Shown: positions 8,788 to 17,304, counted from the first letter of the stretch. The stretch is DNA of 64,000 nucleotides from Mucinivorans hirudinis (GCA_000723505.1 HG934468.1:2450798-2514797), one strand, 5' to 3'. Numbers and translations are program-made. The notes: generated from the letters alone by a model not told the origin.

Positions 8788-9918
8788 ATGACATTTAAGG
8801 AACTTAATATTTCTGAGCCCGTTATGCGGGCTTTAGAGGAGAAGAATTACGACACACCAACACCTATTCAGCAGCAGGCAATTCCTGTGGCATTGCAAGG
8901 AAGAGATATGCTCGGCATAGCGCAGACCGGTACGGGAAAGACGGCAGCATTTGCGATTCCCATTATCGAACATCTGGCGAGCAACCTGTCTCAAAACAGA
9001 AAAGATAAACGCCACATACGAGCACTTGTACTAACTCCCACGCGTGAGCTTGCCATCCAGATTGAGGAGGCATTTGCCTGCTACGGAAAATACACGGGGT
9101 TGAAACACACCGTTATTTTCGGTGGAGTGAAACAGAAGCCACAGACCGATAGCCTCAACCGAGGCACTGATATATTGATAGCGACGCCCGGTAGACTATT
9201 AGACTTGATATCCCAGGGGTTTATACATCTCGATACTTTGACTCACTTTGTTTTGGACGAAGCAGACCGTATGTTGGATATGGGTTTTATCCACGACATC
9301 CGACGACTTTTACCGATGTTGCCTAAAAATAAACAGACGATGCTCTTTTCGGCAACAATGCCCACAGAGATTGTTTCCATATCCAAGAGTCTCTTGGATA
9401 GACCCGCAAGGGTGGAGGTTGCGCCGGTGGCTTCGGTGGTTGATGCTATCGAACAGCACGTCTACTTTGTGGAGAAACCGCAGAAGATAGAGCTTTTGGT
9501 GAGTGTGTTGGACGAGCAGAGCGATAAGTCGATACTTATTTTTTCGCGCACCAAGCACGGTGCGGATAAGATAGCACGGATACTTAATAAGAGACATATC
9601 GGTTGTGAGGCTATCCACGGCAACAAGTCGCAGAATGCGCGTCAGAGCGCGCTCAGCAACTTCAAGTCAGGCAAGACACGCATTATTGTGGCTACTGATA
9701 TTGCGGCTCGCGGCATTGATATACAAAACCTTGGCGTGGTCATTAACTTTGATTTGCCGGATGTTGCCGAGACCTATGTTCACCGAATTGGACGCACCGG
9801 ACGTGCCGGTAGGAGTGGTGTGGCGTTCACATTCTGTTCGCAGGACGAGCACACAATGGTGCGCGACATTCAACAATTAATGGGTAAGAAACTTAATACG
9901 GTATTGATACCGGCATAG
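8788..9918 (+). CDS. rhlE: DEAD-box RNA helicase, RhlE type
   Basis: A compact 376-residue helicase with every core motif: TPTPIQ (Q motif), AQTGTGKT (I), PTRELAIQ (Ia), TPGR (Ib), DEAD (II), SAT (III), ATDIAARGID (V) and HRIGRTGRAGR (VI). It has almost no C-terminal extension, unlike larger CsdA/DeaD proteins. RhlE-type helicases unwind short RNA duplexes during ribosome assembly and RNA decay. The next two genes encode small RNA-binding proteins, so this looks like an RNA-remodelling operon. Confidence 0.93.
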   Translation: MTFKELNISEPVMRALEEKNYDTPTPIQQQAIPVALQGRDMLGIAQTGTGKTAAFAIPIIEHLASNLSQNRKDKRHIRALVLTPTRELAIQIEEAFACYGKYTGLKHTVIFGGVKQKPQTDSLNRGTDILIATPGRLLDLISQGFIHLDTLTHFVLDEADRMLDMGFIHDIRRLLPMLPKNKQTMLFSATMPTEIVSISKSLLDRPARVEVAPVASVVDAIEQHVYFVEKPQKIELLVSVLDEQSDKSILIFSRTKHGADKIARILNKRHIGCEAIHGNKSQNARQSALSNFKSGKTRIIVATDIAARGIDIQNLGVVINFDLPDVAETYVHRIGRTGRAGRSGVAFTFCSQDEHTMVRDIQQLMGKKLNTVLIPA

Positions 9919-9927
9919 GACAATAGA

Positions 9928-10374
9928 ATGGCACAACGGATAACCACAGGAAAACGCGACCGCGAGAAGCTCAAGGAGCAGAAACGCAAAGAGAAACAAC
10001 ACCGTAAGGAGGAGCGTCAGAGTGGCGGAGTGAGCACCTTTGAGGATATGATAGCTTATGTGGATGAGAATGGGATGCTATGCTCGAAACCACCGGAACG
10101 GAGCAAGCGCGAGATTGACGCTTCGGAGATAGCCGTATCGGTTCCCAAGCAGGAGGATATTGAGGTTGTGCCGCTCAACGGGCGGGTAGAGCACTTTAAC
10201 TCATCCAAGGGTTACGGTTTTGTGAAGGATTTGGGCAGTAGCGAGAAATATTTTTTCCACATCACTGCCGCTCCTGCCTCCATTACCGAGGGAGACAAGG
10301 TAACATTTGAACTTGAACGCGGTACGCGCGGAATGAACGCGGTACGGATTTCAATATTAACAAACAAACAATAA
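9928..10374 (+). CDS. Cold-shock-domain protein with basic N-terminal extension
   Basis: A 148-residue protein. The first 35 or so residues are strongly charged (KRDREKLKEQKRKEKQHRK), probably a flexible RNA-binding tail. The C-terminal half is a cold-shock domain with GRVEHFNSSKGYGFV (RNP1-like) and KYFFHIT (RNP2-like). Such fusions are common in Bacteroidota and probably act as RNA chaperones. It lies nine bases after the helicase gene and 13 before the RRM gene, so joint expression is likely. Confidence 0.88.
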   Translation: MAQRITTGKRDREKLKEQKRKEKQHRKEERQSGGVSTFEDMIAYVDENGMLCSKPPERSKREIDASEIAVSVPKQEDIEVVPLNGRVEHFNSSKGYGFVKDLGSSEKYFFHITAAPASITEGDKVTFELERGTRGMNAVRISILTNKQ

Positions 10375-10387
10375 TTAAACAAACAAG

Positions 10388-10714
10388 ATGAACATTTTTG
10401 TTTCACATCTGAGCTGGGGCACTAAAAGTGACAGTTTGCAGGCACTATTTGAACAATATGGCGAGGTAAGCTCGGCAAATGTGGTTACCGACCGCGAAAC
10501 AGGTCGTTCACGCGGCTTCGGCTTTGTGGAGATGCCAAACGAGGCTGAGGGCGAAGCGGCAATCAATGCGCTTAACGAGACTGAGTTTGAGGGAAGAACA
10601 ATCAACGTGAACGTTGCACGTCCTAAGACGGAGCGTACTGACGGCGGCTCACGCGGTGGCTACGGTGGTGGCTCGCGCGGTGGTGAAAGAGACGGATATC
10701 GTAGAAGATTCTAA
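10388..10714 (+). CDS. RRM-domain RNA-binding protein
   Basis: A 108-residue protein with one RNA-recognition motif: RNP2 IFVSHLSW at residues 3-10 and RNP1 RGFGFVEM near residue 40. A glycine/arginine-rich tail (GGSRGGYGGGSRGG) ends it. It resembles the small Rbp proteins of cyanobacteria and Bacteroidota, which bind single-stranded RNA. It is the last gene of the helicase, cold-shock and RRM run and is followed by a clear terminator. Confidence 0.93.
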   Translation: MNIFVSHLSWGTKSDSLQALFEQYGEVSSANVVTDRETGRSRGFGFVEMPNEAEGEAAINALNETEFEGRTINVNVARPKTERTDGGSRGGYGGGSRGGERDGYRRRF

Positions 10715-10741
10715 GGTTCCTTCCGCCTTTGCGTATATTAT

Positions 10742-10773
10742 GCCCCTGCCACTCAACATCGAGAGGCAGGGGC
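10742..10773 (+). terminator. Intrinsic terminator of the RNA-remodelling operon
   Basis: A perfect nine-base stem, GCCCCTGCC/GGCAGGGGC, with a 14-base loop is followed by the T-rich ATCTTTATTT. It lies 27 bases after the RRM gene. Confidence 0.88.
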
Positions 10774-10836
10774 ATCTTTATTTGTAGTTATATAGCGCGT
10801 TTTGCCGTAAAGAGTTGTTCCGATATCAGATTATGA

Positions 10837-10922
10837 GAGGGCTTCTAAAAATCCCAGAACAACAACGGAGTATTCCTCTGAACAACACCAAGATGATGAT
10901 TTACTGGTTTTTAGAAGTCTCC
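10837..10922. mobile_element. 86-bp MITE with IS5-type ends
   Basis: The ends GAGGGCTTCTAAAAA and (reverse complement) GGAGACTTCTAAAAA are inverted repeats and closely match the ends of the IS5-family element at 33747-35025. A five-base repeat, TATGA, flanks both sides (10832-10836 and 10923-10927) as a target duplication would. The element has no coding capacity. It is probably a deletion derivative moved by a transposase of the kind encoded at 33887-34954. Confidence 0.65.
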
Positions 10923-10992
10923 TATGATAATCCGCTCTTATTCACCTCTTCTAACGTAGTGGGGTTGGTTGGCCACACTGCCGCTAGCTGCT

Positions 10993-11427
10993 TCACTTCC
11001 CCCCTTGTGCCCGTTTAAGCAGAGTGCTCTTAAACTTCTCGTCCGCCACAAACATTTTTGCCGCCTTGTCTGCCGAGAGTGCCTTCGACACCTCCTCTGC
11101 ATACTTTGCAATAATTCGAATTTCGGCATCGTTGAGTTTTATGAGCGACTCTATCTCTGCCTCTGTTGCCACATTCTCCTCAATTTTTTTGTAGAGAACG
11201 CGTTTGTCGTGAACTATTTTCATACGTTCTCCCCAGTATCTGTTATAGAGTGGCCAAAATTTTTCGGACTCGGTGGGCGTAAGTTTCAGAAAATCTGTCA
11301 TAAAGGCGATTTTCATAGATTGAATCTCCTCTGACATACGCTGCCCGCCGCCACCGCCGCGGTTTTGTGCATTACTTGCAGTCGTTAAGACAAATAATAA
11401 TGCTAAAATTGTTACTATCTTTTTCAT
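10993..11427 (-). CDS. Spy/CpxP-like periplasmic protein
   Basis: A 144-residue exported protein with a signal peptide ending around SNAQ (residue 21). A glycine-rich patch (RGGGGGQR) follows, then a helical, charged body with FLKLTPTESEKFWPLYNRYW, similar to the LTxxQ-type repeats of Spy/CpxP proteins. In Bacteroidota such proteins commonly sit last in ECF sigma operons and are thought to be chaperones or sensors in the periplasm. The start touches the preceding membrane-protein stop, so it is coupled to the sigma-factor operon. Confidence 0.7.
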   Translation of the reverse strand: MKKIVTILALLFVLTTASNAQNRGGGGGQRMSEEIQSMKIAFMTDFLKLTPTESEKFWPLYNRYWGERMKIVHDKRVLYKKIEENVATEAEIESLIKLNDAEIRIIAKYAEEVSKALSADKAAKMFVADEKFKSTLLKRAQGGK

Positions 11428-11813
11428 TATTCCTCTGATGTTAAGTCGTAGCCGTGTAAATCCAAGTAGTTGTATGCCGCCTCGGCAAAGAGTTCGCTGC
11501 TGAGTTCGTCAGCCTCGTTGGCTGCGAGAATCTCGTCCAGCTGAATGTCGTAGAGCGAAACCAAATAGAGGTTGTCTTGCTCTATTTCACTGTTAAGCGC
11601 CTTATGACCAGTGAAATAATAGCCTGTAACTGCTATCATCACCATTGCCGCAAAGGAGGCTGCAAAGGCAGTCAGACTGCGAAACGTTGCCCAGCGCGTT
11701 GGTTTTTCTGTTGTGGCAGCCGTAACAACTCGCTCGTTGAGCTGTGCAAAATAGCCATCCGGAACGCGAAAACCGGCGCGGTGGTCTCTTGGTATCTCTT
11801 CTATGTTTTTCAT
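11427..11813 (-). CDS. Single-pass membrane protein, possible anti-sigma factor
   Basis: A 128-residue protein with one transmembrane helix near residues 45-68 (FAASFAAMVMIAVTGYYF). The cytoplasmic N-terminal part is short and contains FRVPDGYFAQLNERV; the outer part is acidic. It lies directly between an ECF sigma gene and a Spy-like gene, the position of an anti-sigma factor. The zinc-binding HxxxCxxC motif of classical ZAS anti-sigma proteins is absent, so the role is from position only. Confidence 0.55.
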   Translation of the reverse strand: MKNIEEIPRDHRAGFRVPDGYFAQLNERVVTAATTEKPTRWATFRSLTAFAASFAAMVMIAVTGYYFTGHKALNSEIEQDNLYLVSLYDIQLDEILAANEADELSSELFAEAAYNYLDLHGYDLTSEE

Positions 11814-11846
11814 TTCACAACTTTGATGCCTTTTGTTAATAAAAGT

Positions 11847-12425
11847 TTAATCTCGCTCCAAAAAATTTTCCATTTTCAATTGCTCTTCAATCTTTTGGAC
11901 AGCGTGGTGGTATGATGCTTTGAGTGCTCCTACGGAAGTATCCAATATCTCGGACATCTCTTGATAGGGCACCTCGTCATAGTATCTGAGGTTGAAAACC
12001 AGTCGCTGTTTAGTGGGTAGACGCAGTACGGCGCGGTTGAGGGCATCTGTGAGTGTGTTGCCGTCCGAGAGACCCTCTTCCTGAATTAGCGCGTCCAACT
12101 GGTGCGAAACGTCACTTTCGGACACTATGAACCCCCTCTTTTTGCTGCGTAGTGTACTCAACGCCTCGTTCACGGCAATTTTATAAATCCACGTATAAAG
12201 CCCCGATTCACCTCTGAAAGTTGGTAGCGCGCTCCAAAGTTTTATTAGTACATTTTGGATAATATCGTCCGTATCGTGGTGGCTGATAACCATTTTGCGT
12301 ACCACCCAATAGAGCCGCTGCGAATACTTCTCCACAAGAAGCGAAAAGGCGCGCTCCCGCGAACCTTCATCTTCGGTCGAGGCGTACATCTCTAATAGCT
12401 CTTTGTCGGAAAGGTCTCTGTTCAC
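11847..12425 (-). CDS. ECF RNA polymerase sigma factor
   Basis: A 192-residue sigma-70 factor of the extracytoplasmic-function group. Region 2 spans FSLLVEKYSQRLYWVVRKMV to DTDDIIQNVLIKLW, and region 4 has LPTKQRLVFNLRYYDEVPYQEMSEILDTSVGALKASYHHAVQKI, which contains the DNA-binding helix-turn-helix. It heads a three-gene minus-strand operon with a membrane protein and a Spy-like periplasmic protein, so it probably responds to an envelope signal and may activate its own operon. Confidence 0.92.
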   Translation of the reverse strand: MNRDLSDKELLEMYASTEDEGSRERAFSLLVEKYSQRLYWVVRKMVISHHDTDDIIQNVLIKLWSALPTFRGESGLYTWIYKIAVNEALSTLRSKKRGFIVSESDVSHQLDALIQEEGLSDGNTLTDALNRAVLRLPTKQRLVFNLRYYDEVPYQEMSEILDTSVGALKASYHHAVQKIEEQLKMENFLERD

Positions 12426-12448
12426 AATTTTTAGATGTAAGAATTAGG

Positions 12449-12506
12449 CAAAAGTAACATTTTTTTCAAAATATATTTCGCCGAACGGCAAAAATAATTA
12501 ACTTTG
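12449..12506. promoter_or_regulatory. Divergent promoters between sigma and CoA-transferase genes
   Basis: Two Bacteroidota -7 boxes face away from each other. TACTTTTG (minus strand, 12449-12456) serves the sigma-factor gene, and TAACTTTG (plus strand, 12499-12506) lies 45 bases before the CoA-transferase start. The stretch between them is AT-rich. Confidence 0.6.
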
Positions 12507-12550
12507 CTGTCATTTGCGATGACTTAAATTTAACTATTAAACAAATAACT

Positions 12551-13867
12551 ATGAGAGTAGAACCAAGAATTGTGTCGCCTGCCGAGGCGGTAAAGGTCGT
12601 AAAGAGCGGCGACCACATCCATTTTAGCTCCGTGGCTTCGGCTCCGGCGTGCCTCATTAAAGCACTTATGGCGCGCGGTGATGCGGGCGAATTGAAGGAT
12701 GTGCATATTCACCACCTCCACACAGAGGGTGCAGCACCTTACGGAGAAGCGCGTTATGAGGGCATCTTCCAAGCCGACCAATTTTTCGTAGGCGGCAACC
12801 TCCGCAAACACACCCAAGGCGGATTTGCAGACTACATCCCCGTATTCCTGAGCGAGACACAAAAGTTATACCGTTGTGGTGCACTGCCAATCAACGTTGC
12901 GATGATTCAGGTCTCGCCTCCCGATAAGCACGGATTTGTATCGCTCGGAACTTCCGTTGATGCTACCTTGGCGGCTGTCGAATGCGCTGACCACGTCATT
13001 GCCGTTATCAACAAATATGTGCCACGTTCATTTGGCGATGCAATGATTCCTACCTCTATGATTGATATTTGGTGTGTGGATGATGAGCCGTTGGAAGAGG
13101 CGCATTTCTCTACCCCGACTGATGTCGAGGTGTTGATTGGTAATAACTGTGCGGCTCTTATCGAGGACGGAGCTTGTCTGCAGATGGGTATTGGTGCAAT
13201 CCCTAACGCGGTGCTTGCACAGCTCGGTAACCACAAAAACCTTGGTATTCACACTGAGATGTTTGCCGACGGTGTTCTCCCACTGGTGGAGTCAGGCGTT
13301 ATCAACGGTATGAACAAGGGCATTGACCGTGGCAAGATGGTTTCGACCTTCTTGATGGGTTCACAAAAGGTTTACGACTTTATTGATGATAACCCAATGG
13401 TACGTATGATGGATGTGGGTTATACTAACGACCCATTTATAATTGCTAAGAATGAGAAGGTGACGGCTATCAACTCTGCACTGCAGGTGGATATTACAGG
13501 TCAAGTTTGTGCCGACTCACTCGGAACAACTCACTATTCGGGCGTTGGTGGTCAGGTAGACTTCATCTATGGTGCATCACTCAGTAAAGGCGGCAAGGCG
13601 ATTATTGCTATGCCTGCCGTAACCAACAAAGGTGTATCTAAGATTGCTCCAACACTAAATCTTGGTGCGGGCGTGGTTACAACTCGTGCCCATATGCACT
13701 ACTTCGTAACTGAGTTTGGTGCTGTGGATTTGTACGGAAAAACTTTGCAGGAGCGTGCGCGCTTGGTGATTTCGGTTGCTGCGCCCGAGCACCGCGAGGC
13801 TTTGGACAAGGCGGCGTTCGAGCGTTTCGGCTCTCACCACCACTACGTTAAGGGTTATATGAAATAG
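12551..13867 (+). CDS. Acetyl-CoA hydrolase/transferase, 4-hydroxybutyrate CoA-transferase type
   Basis: A 438-residue CoA-transferase. Conserved stretches include VSPPDKHGFVSLG, QMGIGAIPNAVLAQL, GIHTEMFADG (its glutamate is the usual acyl-CoA-forming residue), YSGVGGQVDFIYGA and VTEFGAVDLYGKTLQERA. Members move CoA between acetyl-CoA and 4-hydroxybutyrate or butyrate, so this may take part in fermentative acid formation. The exact substrate cannot be read from sequence. It is transcribed alone, from its own promoter box, with a terminator after it. Confidence 0.88.
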   Translation: MRVEPRIVSPAEAVKVVKSGDHIHFSSVASAPACLIKALMARGDAGELKDVHIHHLHTEGAAPYGEARYEGIFQADQFFVGGNLRKHTQGGFADYIPVFLSETQKLYRCGALPINVAMIQVSPPDKHGFVSLGTSVDATLAAVECADHVIAVINKYVPRSFGDAMIPTSMIDIWCVDDEPLEEAHFSTPTDVEVLIGNNCAALIEDGACLQMGIGAIPNAVLAQLGNHKNLGIHTEMFADGVLPLVESGVINGMNKGIDRGKMVSTFLMGSQKVYDFIDDNPMVRMMDVGYTNDPFIIAKNEKVTAINSALQVDITGQVCADSLGTTHYSGVGGQVDFIYGASLSKGGKAIIAMPAVTNKGVSKIAPTLNLGAGVVTTRAHMHYFVTEFGAVDLYGKTLQERARLVISVAAPEHREALDKAAFERFGSHHHYVKGYMK

Positions 13868-13877
13868 TAGACGGCAT

Positions 13878-13906
13878 AAAAAAAGCGGAGCAAAACTCCG
13901 CTTTTT
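13878..13906. terminator. Bidirectional terminator
   Basis: AAAGCGGAG-CAAAA-CTCCGCTTT is flanked by an A run on one side and a T run on the other. It separates the convergent CoA-transferase and DUF4293 genes and can end transcription from both. Confidence 0.88.
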
Positions 13907-13912
13907 CTATAC

Positions 13913-14443
13913 CTATCGGATTCGCTCATATGAGCGTAAGAGCGCAATGTCGCGCACAACTCCCTTATAGGCAAGCCACGTCAGCACTAGCGAAAGGGCG
14001 GGGAAGAGAAGGGTAACCGAATATTTGACGGCAGCGTAGGGCTGCGTAGATGCAATGCCTTGTAATTTATAGATATACATTCCCTCGAAGAGTAATATTC
14101 CCAAGAGGAGTATTGCCAAAACAAAGCAGAGACGTACCTGTAGCCAGTGTCTTTTGAAAAGCAAGATATTGACAAGAGATAGTGCGGCGGTGGCAAACAC
14201 AAGTAATGTTAGGTAGATAAGTTCGGTGTGTTGTGCCGAGTCGATGTAGAGCCCCCATACATTGAGTTCCAGTGTGCTTTGGGAGATAGTTGAGGTTTTT
14301 GTGATTGTTCCGTCTGCGGCAGTTTCCAACTCAACACCGGGTGTCGAGGCTGTGTAGTCCATCGTTGCCAATGGCAGAAAAAGCATTACGGTCGTAAGGA
14401 TCGTAACTGCAAAGAGGTAGATGGTTTGTTTGCGCTGAAGCAT
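13913..14443 (-). CDS. DUF4293 family membrane protein
   Basis: A 176-residue protein beginning MLQRKQTIYLFAV, the typical start of the DUF4293 family of Bacteroidota. Four hydrophobic segments can be seen (residues about 6-26, 80-98, 105-125 and 140-160). Its function is unknown; family members are widely conserved in the phylum as single genes. A -7 box, TATCTTTG on the minus strand, lies at 14475-14482. Confidence 0.85.
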   Translation of the reverse strand: MLQRKQTIYLFAVTILTTVMLFLPLATMDYTASTPGVELETAADGTITKTSTISQSTLELNVWGLYIDSAQHTELIYLTLLVFATAALSLVNILLFKRHWLQVRLCFVLAILLLGILLFEGMYIYKLQGIASTQPYAAVKYSVTLLFPALSLVLTWLAYKGVVRDIALLRSYERIR

Positions 14444-14559
14444 ATTTTTTATGGGAGATTATGTTAATTACCCGCAAAGATAGTAAATTAAAACGAGACT
14501 ACGAACAGAGAGGAATTGTTAAATTGATATAGATTTATTATCTTTGCAAAAAAGCTGTT

Positions 14560-15015
14560 GTGAATTGTCCAAGATGCAGGAGCGCGAATTATTGCAAAGA
14601 TGGCATAGTAAAGGGTCGTCAGCGATATAGGTGTAGTGTTTGTAAATATCATTACACTGTTGAAAAGAAGTCTGATGTAAAGTATGCGGATACTAAACGT
14701 TTGGCATTGTCAATGTACTTAGAAGGCTTGGGTTTTCGAGCCATCGGCAGAATACTAAACATAAACCATGTTACTGTTTATTACTGGATTAAAGAGTGGG
14801 GTTCTCGTGTAGAATTGCCTGTAAATGAGCAAAGTGCATCCATTGTTGAGCTTGATGAGTTGCATACATATTTACTGTCAAAAAAACTACTGTTGGATAT
14901 GGATTGCTGTTGATACACTTGCAAAACGGTTTATCTCTTTTGTCTGCGGAGACCGCTCCACAAAGACAGGGTTAATGTTATGGGATGGACTACGGAATAT
15001 AGATGTAGGTACATA
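14560..15015 (+). pseudogene. IS1-family transposase, N-terminal part with frameshift
   Basis: The GTG start gives MNCPRCRSANYCKDGIVKG, an InsA-type zinc finger (CPRC...RYRCSVC), followed by a helix-turn-helix region and VELDELHTY with the first catalytic aspartate. The frame then stops at 14911-14913. The continuing IS1 homology (WIWIAVDTLAKRFISFVCGDRS) lies in the next frame, and the switch maps to an A7 run at 14880-14886. Removing one A restores one frame. This may be a mutation or a site of transcript slippage. The gene is then cut by IS-A at 15016. Confidence 0.8.
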
Positions 15016-16466
15016 GTCGCCCCTTAAAAGCCATTCAACACGCTGATTTATTGTAAATTAATAGTAATTATTTTTGGATTAGTCTGCAATTTTTCGTATC
15101 TTTGTGTTATAAACCTTGCAAAATTGAGCTATGTTACCACGCCCCAAAGATACTCTGCAAAGCAGCCTTTTCTTCGACCTTAGAAGCACCTTAAACCACC
15201 GCCACCCGCTCTTCCAACTCGCCAACAAAATCGACTGGGCGATGTTTGAGCGAGAGTTTTCGCCACTCTACTCACCGGATAAAGGAGTCGAAGCAAAGCC
15301 AATACGACTGATGGTTGGATTGCTGATACTAAAACATATACGCAATGTTTCGGACGAAAGTGTTGTAGAGCAGTGGAGCGAAAATGTATATTATCAATAC
15401 TTCTGTGGAGGTACTGAATTTGTCGCGGCACAACCTATTGATGCGAGTAGTTTAGTGCATTTTCGCCACAGAATTGGCGAGGCTGGGTTTGAGTTGATTT
15501 TGGCAGAGAGTATCCGCGTGAATGATGATGTAGATTTCGACAAGCCGCAAGTTGTTTTTGTAGACACGACTGTACAAGAGAAGAACATAACATATCCCAC
15601 TGATGCTAAGTTACATAAGAAGATAGTTGAGAATTGCAGAGGTATAGCTGCAAAATCGGGTGTTACCCTTCGTCAGAGTTATGCTCGGGTTGTCAAGGCG
15701 TTGAATAGAGATATCCGTTTTAATAAAAAGCAGAGCAAGGCAGCTCGCCGTAAGCTCAAGTGCATAGCAGGGCGATTGGTCAGGGAGTTAGATAGAGAGT
15801 TGCCTTTGGAATCATTACACAGAGAGCAGATAGATTTGTATAAGAGAGTTTTATCTCAGACTAAAGATAGTAAGAACAAGGTATATTCATTGCACGAGCC
15901 TAGTGTTTGTTGCATCTCTAAGGGTAAGGAGCACGAGAAATGGGAGTTTGGGAACAAGGTTTCTGTGGCGTACAATGAAGATGGATTGATAGTTGGGGCG
16001 TTGTCGTTTCGTAATGAGTATGATGGGCACACACTTTTGCCTGCTATTGAGCAGGTTGTACGATTGAATCATCGCCCTATAAAGATTGTTCCGTGCGACA
16101 GGGGTTACAAGGGTGTTTCACAGGTTTTGGGTATTCCTGTTTTGATACCGAGCAATGGTAAGGGCTGTAAGAGTGAGTATGAGCGAAAGAAGCTGAAGAA
16201 GTTGTTCGCGCAAAGAGCAGGTATAGAACCAATTAATGGGCACTTAAAGAGTGACCACCGGATGGGTCGTAACTTTTACAAAGGTATATTTGGTGATAAT
16301 ATCAATTCTATGCTCGCCGCCGCCGCATTCAACTTCAAAAGAGCTATGAATGTTCTTTTGGACTATATTTTACGATGGATATTACAGCTATTTGAACAAA
16401 ATATCTCCATAAAACTCCAAAACTAAAAGAACCCTGAAAACGAAAATGCCCCTTTTAAGGCACGAC
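15016..16466 (+). mobile_element. IS1182-like element IS-A, copy 1
   Basis: A 1451-bp insertion sequence with ends GTCGCCCCTTAAAAG and (reverse complement) GTCGTGCCTTAAAAG. It is flanked by a six-base repeat, TACATA (15010-15015 and 16467-16472), and joining the flanks restores the IS1 transposase frame. A promoter box, TATCTTTG, lies at 15097-15104. A second copy with the same length and orientation is at 54989-56439. Confidence 0.92.
15131..16426 (+). CDS. IS1182-family transposase (IS-A copy 1)
   Basis: A 431-residue DDE transposase. The N-terminal domain (IDWAMFEREFSPLYS...GLLILKHIRNVSDESVVEQWSEN) is typical of the IS1182/IS5-related group. Catalytic residues are likely in VVFVDTTVQEKNITYPTD, VPCDRGYKG and GIEPINGHLKSDHRMGRN. 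It differs from the copy at 55104-56399 by two residues near the C-terminus (WILQ/WISQ and KLQN/KPQN), so both moved recently. The gene appears intact. Confidence 0.93.
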   Translation: MLPRPKDTLQSSLFFDLRSTLNHRHPLFQLANKIDWAMFEREFSPLYSPDKGVEAKPIRLMVGLLILKHIRNVSDESVVEQWSENVYYQYFCGGTEFVAAQPIDASSLVHFRHRIGEAGFELILAESIRVNDDVDFDKPQVVFVDTTVQEKNITYPTDAKLHKKIVENCRGIAAKSGVTLRQSYARVVKALNRDIRFNKKQSKAARRKLKCIAGRLVRELDRELPLESLHREQIDLYKRVLSQTKDSKNKVYSLHEPSVCCISKGKEHEKWEFGNKVSVAYNEDGLIVGALSFRNEYDGHTLLPAIEQVVRLNHRPIKIVPCDRGYKGVSQVLGIPVLIPSNGKGCKSEYERKKLKKLFAQRAGIEPINGHLKSDHRMGRNFYKGIFGDNINSMLAAAAFNFKRAMNVLLDYILRWILQLFEQNISIKLQN

Positions 16467-16472
16467 TACATA

Positions 16473-16674
16473 TTGTTCAGATCATTGGAAAAGTTATTGC
16501 GAATTTATTACTGCCGAAAAACACATACAATCAAAAGCTCAAACATTTACAGTAGAGGGATATAACAGTAGAATTAGGCATTATTTAGCTCGCTTCAAAC
16601 GTAAAGGAAAATGTTACAGCAAAGCTGTACATTATGATAGAAAAATCCTTGAAACTACTATTTCTAAAACTTAA
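16473..16674 (+). pseudogene. IS1-family transposase, C-terminal part
   Basis: After the second TACATA repeat the IS1 homology resumes: SDHWKSYCEFI holds the second aspartate and FTVEGYNSRIRHYLARFKRKGKCYSKA the catalytic glutamate region. Joining to the left half across one copy of the target repeat reads GTYCSDHW without a break. With the frameshift and the insertion, the transposase cannot be made as one protein. Confidence 0.85.
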
Positions 16675-16921
16675 TGGGGAGCTATCAATACTAATTTAAC
16701 AATACTAAAAGAGAGTTAAATCGAACTATCATAATATTTTGTTTGCCCAACTTTGTCGAGATTTTATTTCTATTTTTCCAGTCGCATCACAAGCACGTAT
16801 CGCTATCGCAAAAACGCACAGAATTGAGTCTGTGCAAATCATTCTATCGCTTTAATCGTTTTCGTAAGTCAGCTACTGCCGTAGAGTATAAACTCAAAAC
16901 GGGTTAGGAATAGTTCCGCTA

Positions 16922-17160
16922 CTTTTCAAGTGGTGGAACTATCGCCTTTTTTGAATAAACGCAGAGGGGTTAAGCAGCTGAATATAAGTTCAAATATAGG
17001 ATAATATCATTACACTCACATCACAATTCGCATATAATTTGTTTGGCAATTTTAATCACTAATAGTGTTGTGATGTAACGGATGATTTAGCCTATATTTG
17101 ACTTATATATCAGATAATTAACTCGAAGTTGCGAAAGCGATAGTTCCACCACTTGAAAAG
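16922..17160. repeat. 239-bp palindromic element (MITE-like or foldback)
   Basis: The ends are perfect 24-base inverted repeats (16922-16945 and 17137-17160, beginning CTTTTCAAGTGG). Inside, imperfect complementarity continues: CTGAATATAAGTTCAAATATAGG pairs with the complement of the segment near 17090-17112, and a CATCACAA/TTGTGATG pair lies deeper. The element could fold into one long hairpin. It has no coding capacity. It could be a non-autonomous mobile element or a regulatory structure for the susC operon. Confidence 0.6.
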
Positions 17161-17237
17161 AGGGAGCATCGTTTGCAACTTATTTTTGTATATGACCATT
17201 GATTTATACAGACACATATGTCGGCAGTGATGGTGAT

Positions 17238-17282
17238 GGACTCCGCCTGACTCTGTCGGCTTAAACTTTAGACTCGGAGTCC
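17238..17282 (+). promoter_or_regulatory. Hairpin just upstream of the SusC gene
   Basis: GGACTCCG and CGGAGTCC form an eight-base stem with a 29-base loop, ending 22 bases before the SusC ATG. It may be a leader structure or an operator. Confidence 0.35.
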
Positions 17283-17304
17283 GATTTAACTCTTATTTGT
17301 TACG

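Larger units (their letters stand above)
14511..16705 (+). mobile_element. IS1-family element, interrupted
   Basis: An IS1-type element whose transposase gene begins at 14560 and ends at 16674. Candidate terminal inverted repeats contain ATTGTTAAATT near 14514-14524 and its complement near 16694-16704; the exact ends are uncertain. An IS1182-like copy (15016-16466) is inserted in the transposase with a TACATA duplication. A promoter box, TATCTTTG, lies at 14539-14546. Confidence 0.75.
16705..17304 (+). other. Long upstream region of the SusC gene
   Basis: Six hundred bases without a gene between the IS1 remnant and the SusC start. It contains the extended inverted repeat at 16922-17160 and a second hairpin at 17238-17282, described separately. 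No ECF sigma or anti-sigma pair is present upstream, unlike many SusC/D loci. Confidence 0.6.
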
